This document shows, in pieces, positions 37,448-47,188 of a stretch of DNA of 55,020 nucleotides. Below the pieces are notes generated by a model. The model saw nothing but the letters and a program-made list of their open reading frames with translations. It made no database searches and was not told the origin of the DNA. This stretch comes from Rhodococcus sp. (in: high G+C Gram-positive bacteria) (lineage in GTDB: Bacteria > Actinomycetota > Actinomycetes > Mycobacteriales > Mycobacteriaceae). The translations under genes were made by a program, and so were the position numbers. How positions within the stretch are numbered: the stretch's first letter is position 1; the number at the start of each line of letters is the position of its first letter. Where the stretch lies: positions 1 through 55,020 of the forward strand of contig SEEV01000003.1 in assembly GCA_004211695.1 (NCBI GenBank), read 5' to 3'.

Positions 37448-39817
37448 ATGACGCTGACGGAGGCCGAGGCGATGGACGACCGGGCCGACCGTGACCACCC
37501 GCGGGTGGTGATCGAAACCGACCACGGCCACGGGAGCTACGGCGCGGGCGAGACTATTCGCATCGGCCGCGATCCGCAGAGTGACATCACGATCGACGAT
37601 CCCGTGGTGTCACGCGAGCACGCACTTCTGAACTGGGACGACGGCTGGCAGCTCGTCGATTCGGGCAGCAAGAACGGGCTCTTCGTCGGCGGTGAGCGGC
37701 GGGAACGGGTCCACGTCGACCGCCCCGTCGTCGTCCGTCTCGGGGACGGGGCGGACGGACCCGTCGTGCGGATCTCGGTCGAGGATCCCGAAGCTACGCG
37801 GCAGGCCGGGCCGGGCCGGTGGGATCAGCCGACGATCAGCGTCGGCGCCGAGCGGGTCACGGCCCGGCCCCCGGCCACGGATCGGCCACTCCCGGCCGGG
37901 TCCCTGACGGTGGGGCGCGCCCCCGACAACGACATCGTCGTCCGGGACGTGCTCGCCTCCCGCAAGCACGCCATCCTCCACACCGGAGAGTCCGGCCTCG
38001 AGATCGAAGACCTCGGCAGCGTCAACGGAACGTTCGTCGGCGGCGCCCGGGTGTCCCGCGCGCCGCTCAGCGACGGCGACGTCGTCACGATCGGCAACAC
38101 CGACCTCGCCGTGCAGGACGGCCGGCTCGGCCCGCGGCAAGCGGTGCCGGCGGCCGTCGACGGTCTGTTCGTGAACGGAGTCGGGCTCACCATCGACAGC
38201 GGCCGGCGACTGCTCGAGGACGTCACCCTCACCGTCCCGCCGGGAAGCCTCACCGCGGTGATCGGCCCCTCTGGAGCCGGGAAGACCACCCTCGCGACCA
38301 TCATCTCCGGTTCGGAAAGTCCCACGGACGGCGTCGTCGAATTCGAGGGTCGCAGCGTGCACGCCGAGTACCAGGTGCTGCGCTCCCGGATCGGGATGGT
38401 CCCCCAGGACGACCTCGTGCACCGGCAGTTGACCATCCGGCAGGCGCTCGGCTACGCCGCCGAACTGAGGCTGCCGCCGGACAGCAGCCGCGCCGACCGC
38501 GACGAGGTGATCGCGTCGGTGCTCGACGAACTCCAGCTGACCGAACACGCCGACACCCGCGTCGATCGCCTGTCCGGCGGGCAACGCAAACGCGCGTCGG
38601 TGGCGCTGGAATTGCTCACCGGCCCTTCCCTTCTGATCCTCGACGAACCCACCTCGGGCCTCGACCCGGCGCTCGACCGGCAGATCATGGCGACGTTGCG
38701 CCGTCTCGCCGACTCGGGCCGCGTGATCGTCATCGTCACGCACTCGCTGTCGTATCTGGAGATGTGCGATCAGGTGCTGCTTCTCGCACCGGGCGGCAAG
38801 ACCGCCTATGTGGGGCCGCCGGACCAGGTCGGGTCCGTGCTCGGAAGTTCCGACTGGGCAGACATCTTCGCCCGCGTCGCGTCCGAACCGGACGAGGTGT
38901 TCGCCGAGTACCGCGCCCGCCGCCCCGCCGCCCCGCCGCCGCCGCCGAGCGAACCCGGACCGTTGGGCCGTCCCGCGCACACGTCGCGGTCGAAGCAGTT
39001 GAGCACCGTGGCCCGGCGCCAGCTCCGGCTGATCCGCGCGGACCGCGGCTACCTGATCTTCCTGTCGCTTCTGCCCTTCGTGCTCGGTGGCCTGTCCGTG
39101 CTGGTGCCCGGCGACACGGGTTTCGGGCCGGCGGACGACGAATCCGGCGAACTCACGCAGATCCTCGTCGTGTTGATCCTCGGCGCCGCGTTCATGGGTT
39201 GCTCGCTGACCATCCGAGACCTGGTCGGCGAGCGCATGATCTACCACCGAGAACGCGCCGCCGGACTGCTGCCGTCCGCATACCTGACGGCGAAGATCGT
39301 CGTGTTCTGCGCCGCGGCGATCGTGCAGTCGGTGGTCATGATGATCGTCGTCTACATCGGCAAGGGCCTCCCCGGACCGGGAACGGTGATCCCTTCCGGT
39401 GCAGTCGAACTGATCGTGGACATCGCCGTCACCACGTGTTCCTGCGTCCTGCTCGGCATGGCGCTGTCGTCGGTGGCCCGCTCCAACGAGCAGGTGATGC
39501 CGATGCTGGTGATCGTGATCATGGTGCAGCTGGTGATGTGCGGAGGATTGATCAGCATCACCGGACGCGAAGTCCTCGAACAGCTGTCGTGGCTCTTCCC
39601 GTCCCGTTGGGGATTCGCGGCCGCCGCGTCGACGGTCGATCTTCGGTCGAACGTGCCCGGCACGGAAGCCGACACACTATGGCAGCACAGCCCGTCGTGG
39701 TGGCTGCTCAGCATCTCGATGCTCGTGCTGATCGCCCTCGTGCTGGCTGTGTTCACCTACACCCGACTCCGCCTACGCCGTTCGCGCCGCCGGACGCGCG
39801 CGGCGGCACGTCGGTGA
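37448..39817 (+). CDS. FHA-FHA-ABC transporter, Rv1747-like
   Basis: A 789-aa fusion. Residues 20-100 (IRIGRDPQSDITIDDPVVSREHALL) and 150-225 (LTVGRAPDNDIVVRDVLASRKHAIL, VNGTFVGG) are two FHA domains that bind phospho-threonine. Residues 240-470 are an ABC ATPase with GPSGAGKTTL (Walker A), LSGGQRKRASVALELL and LILDEPTSGLDP. A Pro-rich linker follows, and from about 520 on there is an ABC2-type membrane domain with six helices. Mycobacterium tuberculosis Rv1747 has the same order and is controlled by a Ser/Thr kinase; it is linked to cell-envelope lipid export. No kinase gene lies nearby. ATG 37448 or 37472 could be the start. Confidence 0.9.
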   Translation: MTLTEAEAMDDRADRDHPRVVIETDHGHGSYGAGETIRIGRDPQSDITIDDPVVSREHALLNWDDGWQLVDSGSKNGLFVGGERRERVHVDRPVVVRLGDGADGPVVRISVEDPEATRQAGPGRWDQPTISVGAERVTARPPATDRPLPAGSLTVGRAPDNDIVVRDVLASRKHAILHTGESGLEIEDLGSVNGTFVGGARVSRAPLSDGDVVTIGNTDLAVQDGRLGPRQAVPAAVDGLFVNGVGLTIDSGRRLLEDVTLTVPPGSLTAVIGPSGAGKTTLATIISGSESPTDGVVEFEGRSVHAEYQVLRSRIGMVPQDDLVHRQLTIRQALGYAAELRLPPDSSRADRDEVIASVLDELQLTEHADTRVDRLSGGQRKRASVALELLTGPSLLILDEPTSGLDPALDRQIMATLRRLADSGRVIVIVTHSLSYLEMCDQVLLLAPGGKTAYVGPPDQVGSVLGSSDWADIFARVASEPDEVFAEYRARRPAAPPPPPSEPGPLGRPAHTSRSKQLSTVARRQLRLIRADRGYLIFLSLLPFVLGGLSVLVPGDTGFGPADDESGELTQILVVLILGAAFMGCSLTIRDLVGERMIYHRERAAGLLPSAYLTAKIVVFCAAAIVQSVVMMIVVYIGKGLPGPGTVIPSGAVELIVDIAVTTCSCVLLGMALSSVARSNEQVMPMLVIVIMVQLVMCGGLISITGREVLEQLSWLFPSRWGFAAAASTVDLRSNVPGTEADTLWQHSPSWWLLSISMLVLIALVLAVFTYTRLRLRRSRRRTRAAARR

Positions 39818-39834
39818 GGCGGTCGCCTCGAACG

Positions 39835-40158
39835 TCAGTGGGCGTGCCCGGACGGGAAGTGAACGGACCCGTCACTGCCGACGCACCCACCCTGCATCGG
39901 CCCGCTGCCGAAGAAGGGCCCGTTGAGCTGTCCGGTACTGCCAGGGGAAGTCGTTCCGACGCCGACTCCGGCGACACCGAGGGCTCCACACGCGTACCCG
40001 TTGGAGTCTTCCGGCGGACTCGTGACGTGGAGCTGTGTGCCGGGAGTGTTCGGGTCGCCGTGAAGGATGGGTGCAGCAGAAACCATGCCCGCACCTGACG
40101 CCGCAAGCGCCGCGACTGCGGCCGCGGTAATCGCTACTCGTGAAACAAACCTGTTCAT
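39835..40158 (-). CDS. Small secreted protein
   Basis: A 107-aa protein with a clear signal peptide (MNRFVSR, hydrophobic to residue 26, cleavage near VSAA, 28-29). The mature chain is Gly/Pro/Ser-rich with two cysteines (YACGALG and GGCVGSDG) that may pair. No known domain is visible. A gagggtgac ribosome binding site precedes ATG 40158. Its stop is 18 bp from the convergent ABC gene stop. Confidence 0.75.
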   Translation of the reverse strand: MNRFVSRVAITAAAVAALAASGAGMVSAAPILHGDPNTPGTQLHVTSPPEDSNGYACGALGVAGVGVGTTSPGSTGQLNGPFFGSGPMQGGCVGSDGSVHFPSGHAH

Positions 40159-40492
40159 TCGATGTCACCCTCGATCTCCTAGTGCCCGCCTCCCACAGGT
40201 CGCCGGTTCTCGGAAGCGGCGCTTGACCTGCAACGTCGGACAGCTGCTTCTACAGAGTTTCCACTCCAAAGCCTGCTCGCCCAGGTACGCCCACGTCAAT
40301 CGACCTCGGCGGTCGATGCGGGGCCGGGCGATCGTGGACGCGCAACCCCGCCGTGGATGTCCGGACGGTTAAAGATTGATTGCGTCCGGCGTCCCGGCCC
40401 GCACAGCGGACCATAGCGTTTGATTTCCGTTCACGCGCTGGCCACAGTTCTCACACCCCTGATCAAGGGCCTCAACAGTCCCGCTCCACATG
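40159..40492. other. Intergenic region between divergent genes
   Basis: About 330 bp with no recognisable gene. It should hold the promoter of the secreted-protein gene on the left. The palindrome controlling the sugar operon lies at its right edge. Confidence 0.4.
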
Positions 40493-40512
40493 CAGACCGA
40501 GTACTCGGTCTG
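40493..40512. promoter_or_regulatory. 20-bp perfect palindrome, likely TetR operator
   Basis: CAGACCGAGTACTCGGTCTG is fully self-complementary over 20 bp. It lies 50 bp upstream of the MFS gene start (40562). Length and symmetry fit TetR-family operators, and a TetR gene is the third gene of the same operon. Confidence 0.75.
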
Positions 40513-40561
40513 TCACACTCATCTCCGCCCACGCTGCTGCGTGGGTGCTGAAGGAGGATCC

Positions 40562-41830
40562 ATGACCACGACAGGCGAAGCAGTGCCCGTCGCCGCCGTC
40601 ATTCCCCCACCGACCGAGAAGGCGCCGCCGAAGCTCGTCGGCTCCATGGCGCTGGCCCAGTTCGGTCTGTCCATCGCATTGCTCACGCCCGTGACCGCGA
40701 GCCTGACGATCAAGGTGCAGTCGCTCGTCGGCGTGGACAACGTGATCGCCGTATTCGGTGCGGTCAGCAGCATCGGGGCCCTAGCCGCATTCCTGGCGAA
40801 CCCCATCTTCGGCCGGATCAGCGACCGGACCACCGGACGCTTCGGCCGCCGACGGCCCTGGCTTCTCATCGGGATCGTCGGACTCGCCGTCAGTGAACTA
40901 GTCCTGGCGCTGGTCCCCAGCATCATCGGAATCGCCATCGCCTGGTTCGCGGCACAGGCATTCGCCAACGCAGCGCAGGCTGCGCTGATGGCGTCCATCG
41001 CCGACCAGATACCGCCTCAACAACGCGGCAGGGTGAGTGGCCTGATCGGTGTCATGCAGCAGAGCAGCAAGCTCGGCGCGGCCTACGTAGCCCAGTTCCT
41101 GGTCGCGAACATGCTGCTGATGTTCCTGGTACCTGCCGTGATCGGCATCGTGCTCGTCCTGCCGTTCCTCCTCCTGCTGCCCGACAAGCCGCTCCTCGAG
41201 CGCCCGCCGAGCGAAGGCTTCCGCGCGGTCCTGAAGACGTTCTGGCTTTCCCCACGCCTCTACCCCGACTTCGCCTACGCCTGGTCGTCCCGATTCATGA
41301 TCACCATGGCGCTGTACCTGTTCATGACGTACCGCCTGCTGTACATGCAGCACGAGTTGGGGCTGTCGATCGCGCGCGCCACCGCGGTGATGGCCACCGG
41401 TGTGCTGCTCTATACGATCACGCTCGCCGCGGCAGGGCAGGCCGCCGGATGGCTCTCGGACAAGGTGGGCCGACGCAAGCCTTTCGTCGTCGTCGCGTGC
41501 CTGATCTTCGGCGTCGGTCTGGTGATGCTCACGCAGGCCCACACCGCCGGTGGTTTCTACGTCGCCGAGGTGGTGCTCGGGCTCGGTTTCGGGATCTACA
41601 TGGGCGTCGACCTCGCGCTGGTCATCGACGTCTTGCCCGGACTCGACGATTCTGCGAAGAATCTGGGCGTTCTCAACATGGCCAACGTCCTGCCGCAGAC
41701 CCTGGCTCCGGGCATCGGTGCCCTGCTGATCGGGATCGGCGGGCACAACTACGACCTCTTGCTGAGCAGTGCCGCCGCCGCCTGCGCGGTGGGTGCGCTC
41801 CTCATTCTCCCGATCCGAAAGGTGCGCTAG
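40562..41830 (+). CDS. MFS sugar/glycoside transporter
   Basis: A 422-aa membrane protein with about 12 helices: GSMALAQFGLSIALLTPV, the loop FGRISDRTTGRFGRRRPWLLIG, and a second half with GWLSDKVGRRKPFVVV. The GRFGRRRPW motif is typical of SLC45/GPH-like sugar carriers. ATG 40562 follows aaggaggatcc. The beta-glucosidase gene starts 2 bp after its stop, so it probably imports a beta-glucoside or similar glycoside that the next gene cleaves in the cytosol. Confidence 0.87.
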   Translation: MTTTGEAVPVAAVIPPPTEKAPPKLVGSMALAQFGLSIALLTPVTASLTIKVQSLVGVDNVIAVFGAVSSIGALAAFLANPIFGRISDRTTGRFGRRRPWLLIGIVGLAVSELVLALVPSIIGIAIAWFAAQAFANAAQAALMASIADQIPPQQRGRVSGLIGVMQQSSKLGAAYVAQFLVANMLLMFLVPAVIGIVLVLPFLLLLPDKPLLERPPSEGFRAVLKTFWLSPRLYPDFAYAWSSRFMITMALYLFMTYRLLYMQHELGLSIARATAVMATGVLLYTITLAAAGQAAGWLSDKVGRRKPFVVVACLIFGVGLVMLTQAHTAGGFYVAEVVLGLGFGIYMGVDLALVIDVLPGLDDSAKNLGVLNMANVLPQTLAPGIGALLIGIGGHNYDLLLSSAAAACAVGALLILPIRKVR

Positions 41831-41832
41831 CA

Positions 41833-44244
41833 ATGGAAGCATCCGACAGCACACGGGCAGACCTCGAGTCACGGATCGAGAAGGCGATCGTGACTCTGGA
41901 TCTCGACGCCAAGGTCCGGTTGCTCACCGGCGCAACGAACTTCACCCTCCACGGCGAGCCGGCAGTCGAACTCGCCGAGGTGGTCCTCTCCGACGGTCCG
42001 ACCGGCGTGCGCGGCGAGCGCTTCACGGGCGGACGCATCGCGTGCCTGCTGCCCAACGCCACCTTGCTTGCCCAGCACTGGGACACCGCAGTTGCGGAGG
42101 ACGTCGGGGCACTGCTCGCCGAGGAGGCGGGCGCACAGCACGTGCACGTGGTGCTCGGCCCGACGGTGAACCTGCATCGGACCGCACTGGCCGGGCGGCT
42201 GTTCGAATCGTTCAGCGAAGACCCTCTGCTCACCGGAGCGCTCGCCACGGCATACATCACAGGCCTGCAGGACAACGGCATCGGGGCAACGCTGAAGCAT
42301 TTCGTGGCCAATGAGTCGGAAACCGACCGCAAGACCGTGAACTCCGTCGTGGACGAGCGGACTTTGCGCGAGGTGTATCTCCTACCGTTCGAGATGGCGG
42401 TCGCCGACGCCGATCCCTGGGCGATCATGGCCGCGTACAACGACATCAACGGAACTCCCGCCACCGAGAACACCGCGCTCATCGAGGGAGTGCTCAAGGG
42501 TGAGTGGGGGTACGACGGTCTGGTGATGTCCGATTGGTACGCCACCGACTCCACCGTCGAGAGCGCCAACGCGGGACTGGACCTCTCGATGCCGGGCCCT
42601 GAGGGGCCCTGGGGCGACAAACTCGTCGCCGCGGTCCGGGCGGGCGAGGTGGCCGAGCCGAGGATCGACGAACACGTGCGCCGGCTGTTGAGGTTGGCGG
42701 GGCGGGTCGGTGCATTCGGCTCGGAGCGGGCATGGCCGTCCAGCGTGCCGGCGCCCGCCAGTCCGAAGCGGCGCGAGGCGCTCCGCAATCTGGCCGCGGG
42801 CGGGATGACCGTGCTCGTCAATCGCGATTCGGCGCTCCCGCTGGCCACCGAGGGCACGGTCGCCGTCATCGGACGGCACGCGACGGAAACGGTTGCGCAG
42901 GGCGCCGGTTCGTCGCAGGTCCGGCCACCCCACGTGGTCGGCATCGCGGACGGCATCACTCAGACCCTCGGTGCGGATCTGGTATCCGTGGTCGACGGAG
43001 TCGAGATCTGCACGGATCCGCTGGCGGCCGCCCAGCACTCCCTCCGTGATCCGGAGACCGGCGAATTCGGTATGCGGGTCACCACCCGCGACGTCCGGGG
43101 CGAGGTGATCGAGTCACGATACGTCGATTGGAGCGAGGTCTCCCTGCGGGAGAGCCCCTGGTTGGAGTCGGCGGCAACCATCGAACTCACCGCCGAGGTC
43201 GTGATGGAGCATGCGACGCGTATGCAGGTCGGTGTGCGGGGACGCGGCGAGTGGACGTTCACGGCGCCGGGCCACTTCGAACAAGTCCGCCTCGACCGCG
43301 TCGACGACGCGGGCGAGGTGCTGCGACTGCCCTACCGCACCGTGGTCCTCGACCTGGAACCCGGTGCGACGATCACTGCGGTCGCGACCGCGGCACCGGG
43401 CAGGCCGGTCCTCGGACTGGCGGCTCGGGTGGCACCGAAACCACCCGCGGTCGCGATCAGCGCCGCCGCAAAGGCAGCGCGGACAGCCGACGTCGCCGTG
43501 GTGGTCGTCGGGCTCACCCCGGAGCAGGAGACCGAGGAAGTCGACAAGATCACCCTCGCTCTTCCCGGGGAACAGGACGCCCTGGTGGCCGCGGTAGCAG
43601 CGGCGGCGAAGAGGACCGTGGTCGTCGTCAACGCGGCCACACCGGTGCTGATGCCGTGGCTGGATCGGGTGGACGCGGTGCTGTGGGCGGGGCTGCCCGG
43701 CCAGGAAGCGGGCGCGGCGGTGGCGGCGGTCCTGACGGGCGAGCTGGAACCCGCCGGCCGGCTCGTCACCACCTTCCCGGCCCGGGACGGCGACGGCCCG
43801 GCGTGGTCGCCGGTGCCCGTCCGCGGCGAGCTGGCATACAGCGAAGGAAGCGCTGTCGGGTACCGGGGATGGCAGACGGAGCCGTTGTTCTGGTTCGGGC
43901 ACGGGCTCGGCTACACGAAATGGGCGTACGGCGAGGCCGAGTTGACCGTCGACGACACGATCCGCTCGGTCCGGGTCGAGGTGACCAATGCCGGCTCCCG
44001 CGCCGGACGTGAAGTCGTCCAGGTGTACTGGCGGCCCGAAGGTGAACCCGTGCGGCTCATCGGTTGGGCCGGAATCGATGCCGAGCCCGGACAGACCGCG
44101 TCGGTCGACGTCCCCGTCGACGGGCGGGTGCTGCGGCGGTGGCACGAATCCGAATGGCAGTTGCTGCCGCTCACCGGTGAGGTGTTGATCGCGCGTGGCC
44201 TCGGCGACATCCGGGTCACGCTGCAGGTAGCCGGACAACGATAG
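41833..44244 (+). CDS. GH3-family beta-glucosidase
   Basis: An 803-aa glycoside hydrolase family 3 enzyme. The nucleophile is Asp234 in GLVMSDWYA; Lys155-His156 in LKHFVAN and Glu124-Ser-Phe in RLFESFSED bind substrate. After the (beta/alpha)8 domain and the alpha/beta sandwich (VVVVGLTPEQETEE) there is a fibronectin-like C-terminal part (VRVEVTNAGSRAGREVVQVYW). Between residues 390 and 530 sits a PA14-like insertion (VVMEHATRMQVGVRGRGEWTFT). No signal peptide, so it is cytosolic and needs the transporter in front. Substrate may be cellobiose, an aryl-glucoside or a plant glycoside. Confidence 0.92.
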   Translation: MEASDSTRADLESRIEKAIVTLDLDAKVRLLTGATNFTLHGEPAVELAEVVLSDGPTGVRGERFTGGRIACLLPNATLLAQHWDTAVAEDVGALLAEEAGAQHVHVVLGPTVNLHRTALAGRLFESFSEDPLLTGALATAYITGLQDNGIGATLKHFVANESETDRKTVNSVVDERTLREVYLLPFEMAVADADPWAIMAAYNDINGTPATENTALIEGVLKGEWGYDGLVMSDWYATDSTVESANAGLDLSMPGPEGPWGDKLVAAVRAGEVAEPRIDEHVRRLLRLAGRVGAFGSERAWPSSVPAPASPKRREALRNLAAGGMTVLVNRDSALPLATEGTVAVIGRHATETVAQGAGSSQVRPPHVVGIADGITQTLGADLVSVVDGVEICTDPLAAAQHSLRDPETGEFGMRVTTRDVRGEVIESRYVDWSEVSLRESPWLESAATIELTAEVVMEHATRMQVGVRGRGEWTFTAPGHFEQVRLDRVDDAGEVLRLPYRTVVLDLEPGATITAVATAAPGRPVLGLAARVAPKPPAVAISAAAKAARTADVAVVVVGLTPEQETEEVDKITLALPGEQDALVAAVAAAAKRTVVVVNAATPVLMPWLDRVDAVLWAGLPGQEAGAAVAAVLTGELEPAGRLVTTFPARDGDGPAWSPVPVRGELAYSEGSAVGYRGWQTEPLFWFGHGLGYTKWAYGEAELTVDDTIRSVRVEVTNAGSRAGREVVQVYWRPEGEPVRLIGWAGIDAEPGQTASVDVPVDGRVLRRWHESEWQLLPLTGEVLIARGLGDIRVTLQVAGQR

Positions 44245-44253
44245 GGAGTATGC

Positions 44254-44907
44254 ATGTCCTTCCCACCCAGTTATCACACAGCGCGGGCGAAGTCGCGGCG
44301 CGAGTTGTCCGGCGAGGTGTCGCGGGCCAAGGCCGTGCGGACGGCGTTGGAACTCTTTGCCACCTCGGGCTTCAAGGGCACGTCGATCGCGAAGGTGGCA
44401 GCGGAGAGCGGGCTGTCTCAATCCGGTCTGCTGCACCATTTTCCGAGCAAGGTGGCGCTGCTCTCGGCAGTGCTCGAGGAGCGCGATGCCGAGGACGGCG
44501 TGTTCCTCACCAACGAGGACGGGGAGGCGCCGCTGGGCTGGGACGCGTTCGACGCACTCGAGGCATTGGTCGCGCGCAATTCGACGCGGCCGCACCTGGT
44601 CGGACTCTTCGTCCGGCTGTCCGCGGAGGCGATCGAAGTGGGGCATCCCGCCCACGACTGGATCAAGGATCACTACGTCGGGATGGAGGCATGGCTGACG
44701 GACGCCGTCCGCGTCGGTCAGGCACACGGCGACATCCGCCCCGAGGCACCGCGCCCCCTGCTGGTCCGCCGCACGATCGCACTCGTCGACGGGCTGCAGC
44801 AGCAGTGGCTGCTGCAGCCCGACCGGGTGTCCATGGTCGAGGAGTTCAGCGCCTACGTCGCTGAACTCCGTGCGCGCTGGGGCACTGCGCCCGGAGTCGA
44901 AGGGTGA
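44254..44907 (+). CDS. TetR-family regulator
   Basis: A 217-aa TetR protein. The N-terminal helix-turn-helix is ALELFATSGFKGTSIAKVAAESGLSQSGLLHHFPSK; the C-terminal domain is the variable ligand part. It follows the GH3 gene by 9 bp and overlaps the next IclR gene by 4 bp (GTGA, 44904-44907). The 20-bp palindrome at 40493 is its likely operator, giving feedback control of transporter and glucosidase. The ligand may be the imported glycoside or its aglycone. Confidence 0.9.
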   Translation: MSFPPSYHTARAKSRRELSGEVSRAKAVRTALELFATSGFKGTSIAKVAAESGLSQSGLLHHFPSKVALLSAVLEERDAEDGVFLTNEDGEAPLGWDAFDALEALVARNSTRPHLVGLFVRLSAEAIEVGHPAHDWIKDHYVGMEAWLTDAVRVGQAHGDIRPEAPRPLLVRRTIALVDGLQQQWLLQPDRVSMVEEFSAYVAELRARWGTAPGVEG

Positions 44908-45668
44908 CTGTGGCACCGACCGAGCCGGACGGCGATTCGCTACTGCGGAAGGTGCGGTTGATCCTGGGGGCCTTCGACACCGGGGCACCGGTGCTCGGAC
45001 TGTCGGAGCTGGCGCGGCGGACCCAGCTCGCCAAGACGACGGTCCACCGGGTGGCCACCGAGATGGTCGACGTCGGCCTGCTCAACCGCCACGGCCGCCG
45101 CTACGAGCTGGGCTCGCTGCTCTTCGAACTCGGCCAGCGCGTACCGCGGACCAGGGACTTACGACTGATTGCGGCCCGATACCTCGAGGATCTGGCGCTG
45201 ACCACCCGGGAAACCGTGGTGCTCGCGTTCCCCGGGGACCATGCGGTCCTCTTCGCCGAGAAGTACTTCAGTCAGCGTGGCGGCGGTGTCACCGTCACTC
45301 AGGTGGAAGGCCGGGTGCCGTTCCACTGCGGGGCTTCCGGTAAGGCGTTGCTGGCGTTCGGTGACCCGGCGATCCGCGAGCGCGTCATGGCGGCGACGCT
45401 GTCCCGCCGTACCCGGTGGACCATCACGGATCCGGCAAGGCTGACGGCCGAGCTCGAGCAGGTACGGCGACAGGGCTTTGCCGTCGATCGGCAGGAGCTC
45501 GTCGTCGGCTACGGAGCCGTCGCGGCGCCGGTCCTCACGCAGGGTGTCGCGGTGGCGACGTTGACCGTGGTCGGCCCGATCGACCGCATACACATCTCGC
45601 GACTCGCTCCCGCGGTCACCGCGGCCGCCCACGCGCTGACACGAGATTTCGCGCATGTAAACAACTGA
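44904..45668 (+). CDS. IclR-family regulator
   Basis: A 254-aa IclR protein from GTG 44904, translationally coupled to the TetR gene. The winged helix is LGLSELARRTQLAKTTVHRVATEMVDVGLLNRHG, followed by an effector domain with PFHCGASGKALLAFGDP and VAAPVLTQGVAVATLTVVG. It may control the sugar operon it ends or the Rieske oxygenase operon that starts 120 bp downstream. IclR proteins often regulate aromatic pathways, which favours the second role. Confidence 0.88.
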   Translation: MTVAPTEPDGDSLLRKVRLILGAFDTGAPVLGLSELARRTQLAKTTVHRVATEMVDVGLLNRHGRRYELGSLLFELGQRVPRTRDLRLIAARYLEDLALTTRETVVLAFPGDHAVLFAEKYFSQRGGGVTVTQVEGRVPFHCGASGKALLAFGDPAIRERVMAATLSRRTRWTITDPARLTAELEQVRRQGFAVDRQELVVGYGAVAAPVLTQGVAVATLTVVGPIDRIHISRLAPAVTAAAHALTRDFAHVNN

Positions 45669-45791
45669 CGGTTGCCGAATTTTCGGTCCGCGCACCGGAC
45701 CGATCGCATTCTCTCGAATGAATCCGTCGTGAACACTCCGTGCAGCTGAACGACAGCTACCAATCTCGAAACCAGCCGATGGAGGACCACT

Positions 45792-47129
45792 ATGGCAGGA
45801 ACGCAGCGGACGCCGCGTCAGGTACGCACGGCGGCGATCGCGAGCCTGGTCGGCAGCGCGTTGGAGTGGTACGACTTCTTCCTCTACGGCACGGCAGCGG
45901 CACTCGTTTTCAACACACTGTTCTTCCCCACCTTCGACCCACTGGTGGGCACGATCGCCGCCTTCGGCACGAACGCGGCAGGATTTCTTGCCAGACCGTT
46001 GGGTGGCGTCATCTTCGGACACTTCGGCGACCGTGTCGGCCGAAAGTCGATGCTCGTGGTCACGCTGATGATCATGGGCGTGGCGACGTTCCTGATCGGT
46101 GTCCTGCCCACCTACCACTCCATCGGAGTGTGGGCGGCGGTGCTGCTGATCGTGCTCCGCGTCGTACAGGGAATCGCGGTGGGCGGTGAGTGGGGCGGCG
46201 GCGTACTCATCGTCAGCGAGCAGGCTCCGAACCACCGCCGCGGTTTCTACTCGGCGTGGAGCCAGACGGGCGTCGGACTGGGTTTCGTGCTGTCCGCGTC
46301 GGTCTATGCACTGGTCCAGGCAACGACCACAACGGAAACCTTTCTCGCGTGGGGGTGGCGGATCCCCTTCCTGGCCGGCATCGTGCTCACTGCGGTCGGG
46401 CTGATCATCCGGCTCCGTGTCATGGAGACACCGGTCGCCAAACAGAACACCAAGGCCCCCGAGCCTGCGCGGCCCCCGATCCTCGAGGTGCTCCGCAGCC
46501 ACCGGAAGTCGGTGCTGATCACGTTCGGCGCGCGCATCGCCGAAAACGGCGCGATGTACGTGTTCCTCACGTTCAGCCTTGCCTATGCGGCCAAGATCGG
46601 GCTGGACAGCGGGCTCGTCCTGGCAGCGGTCGTGGTGGGGATGCTGATCGAATCGTTCGCGATGCCGATGTGGGGTGCTCTGTCCGACCGTGTCGGGCGC
46701 CGTCCGGTGTATCTCGGTGGCGCGATCGCGATGATGGCCTGGGCCTACCCCTTCTTCGCCATGTTCGACTCGGGCAATCCGGTACTGGTGTTCCTGGCGG
46801 TCTTCGTGGCGGTCGTGATCTGTCACGGTGCGATGATCGGCACCCAACCTGCGTTCTTCACCGAGCTGTTCGACAGTCGCGTGCGATACAGCGGGGTCGC
46901 GCTCGGACACGAGCTCGCCTCGGTCGTCGCGGGCGGGTTCTCCCCCATCATCGCCACCGCGCTGTTCGCCTGGGCGGGAGCGTCCTGGCCGATCGCACTG
47001 TTCCTGATCGGCCTGGGTGTCATCACCGTCATCGCGGTGGCAGCCGCTCCCGAGACCAACGCGAAAGACATCGACGAGTTCGACACACCGATCGACGTCG
47101 AGGCGGAGACCGAAGTCCGCACCGTCTGA
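45792..47129 (+). CDS. MHS-family MFS transporter
   Basis: A 445-aa carrier of the metabolite:H+ symporter group (shikimate, citrate, proline/betaine and aromatic acids). Signatures are SALEWYDFFLYGTAAALVF, RPLGGVIFGHFGDRVGRKSML and QGIAVGGEWGGGVLIVSE. ATG 45792 follows atggaggacc. As the first gene before a Rieske oxygenase system, it probably imports the aromatic substrate. Confidence 0.88.
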   Translation: MAGTQRTPRQVRTAAIASLVGSALEWYDFFLYGTAAALVFNTLFFPTFDPLVGTIAAFGTNAAGFLARPLGGVIFGHFGDRVGRKSMLVVTLMIMGVATFLIGVLPTYHSIGVWAAVLLIVLRVVQGIAVGGEWGGGVLIVSEQAPNHRRGFYSAWSQTGVGLGFVLSASVYALVQATTTTETFLAWGWRIPFLAGIVLTAVGLIIRLRVMETPVAKQNTKAPEPARPPILEVLRSHRKSVLITFGARIAENGAMYVFLTFSLAYAAKIGLDSGLVLAAVVVGMLIESFAMPMWGALSDRVGRRPVYLGGAIAMMAWAYPFFAMFDSGNPVLVFLAVFVAVVICHGAMIGTQPAFFTELFDSRVRYSGVALGHELASVVAGGFSPIIATALFAWAGASWPIALFLIGLGVITVIAVAAAPETNAKDIDEFDTPIDVEAETEVRTV

Positions 47130-47188
47130 TCCGCCCGTACTCACTACGCAAATCACCAGGCCGATCCTCGAAAGGAGGCTGAAGACGC

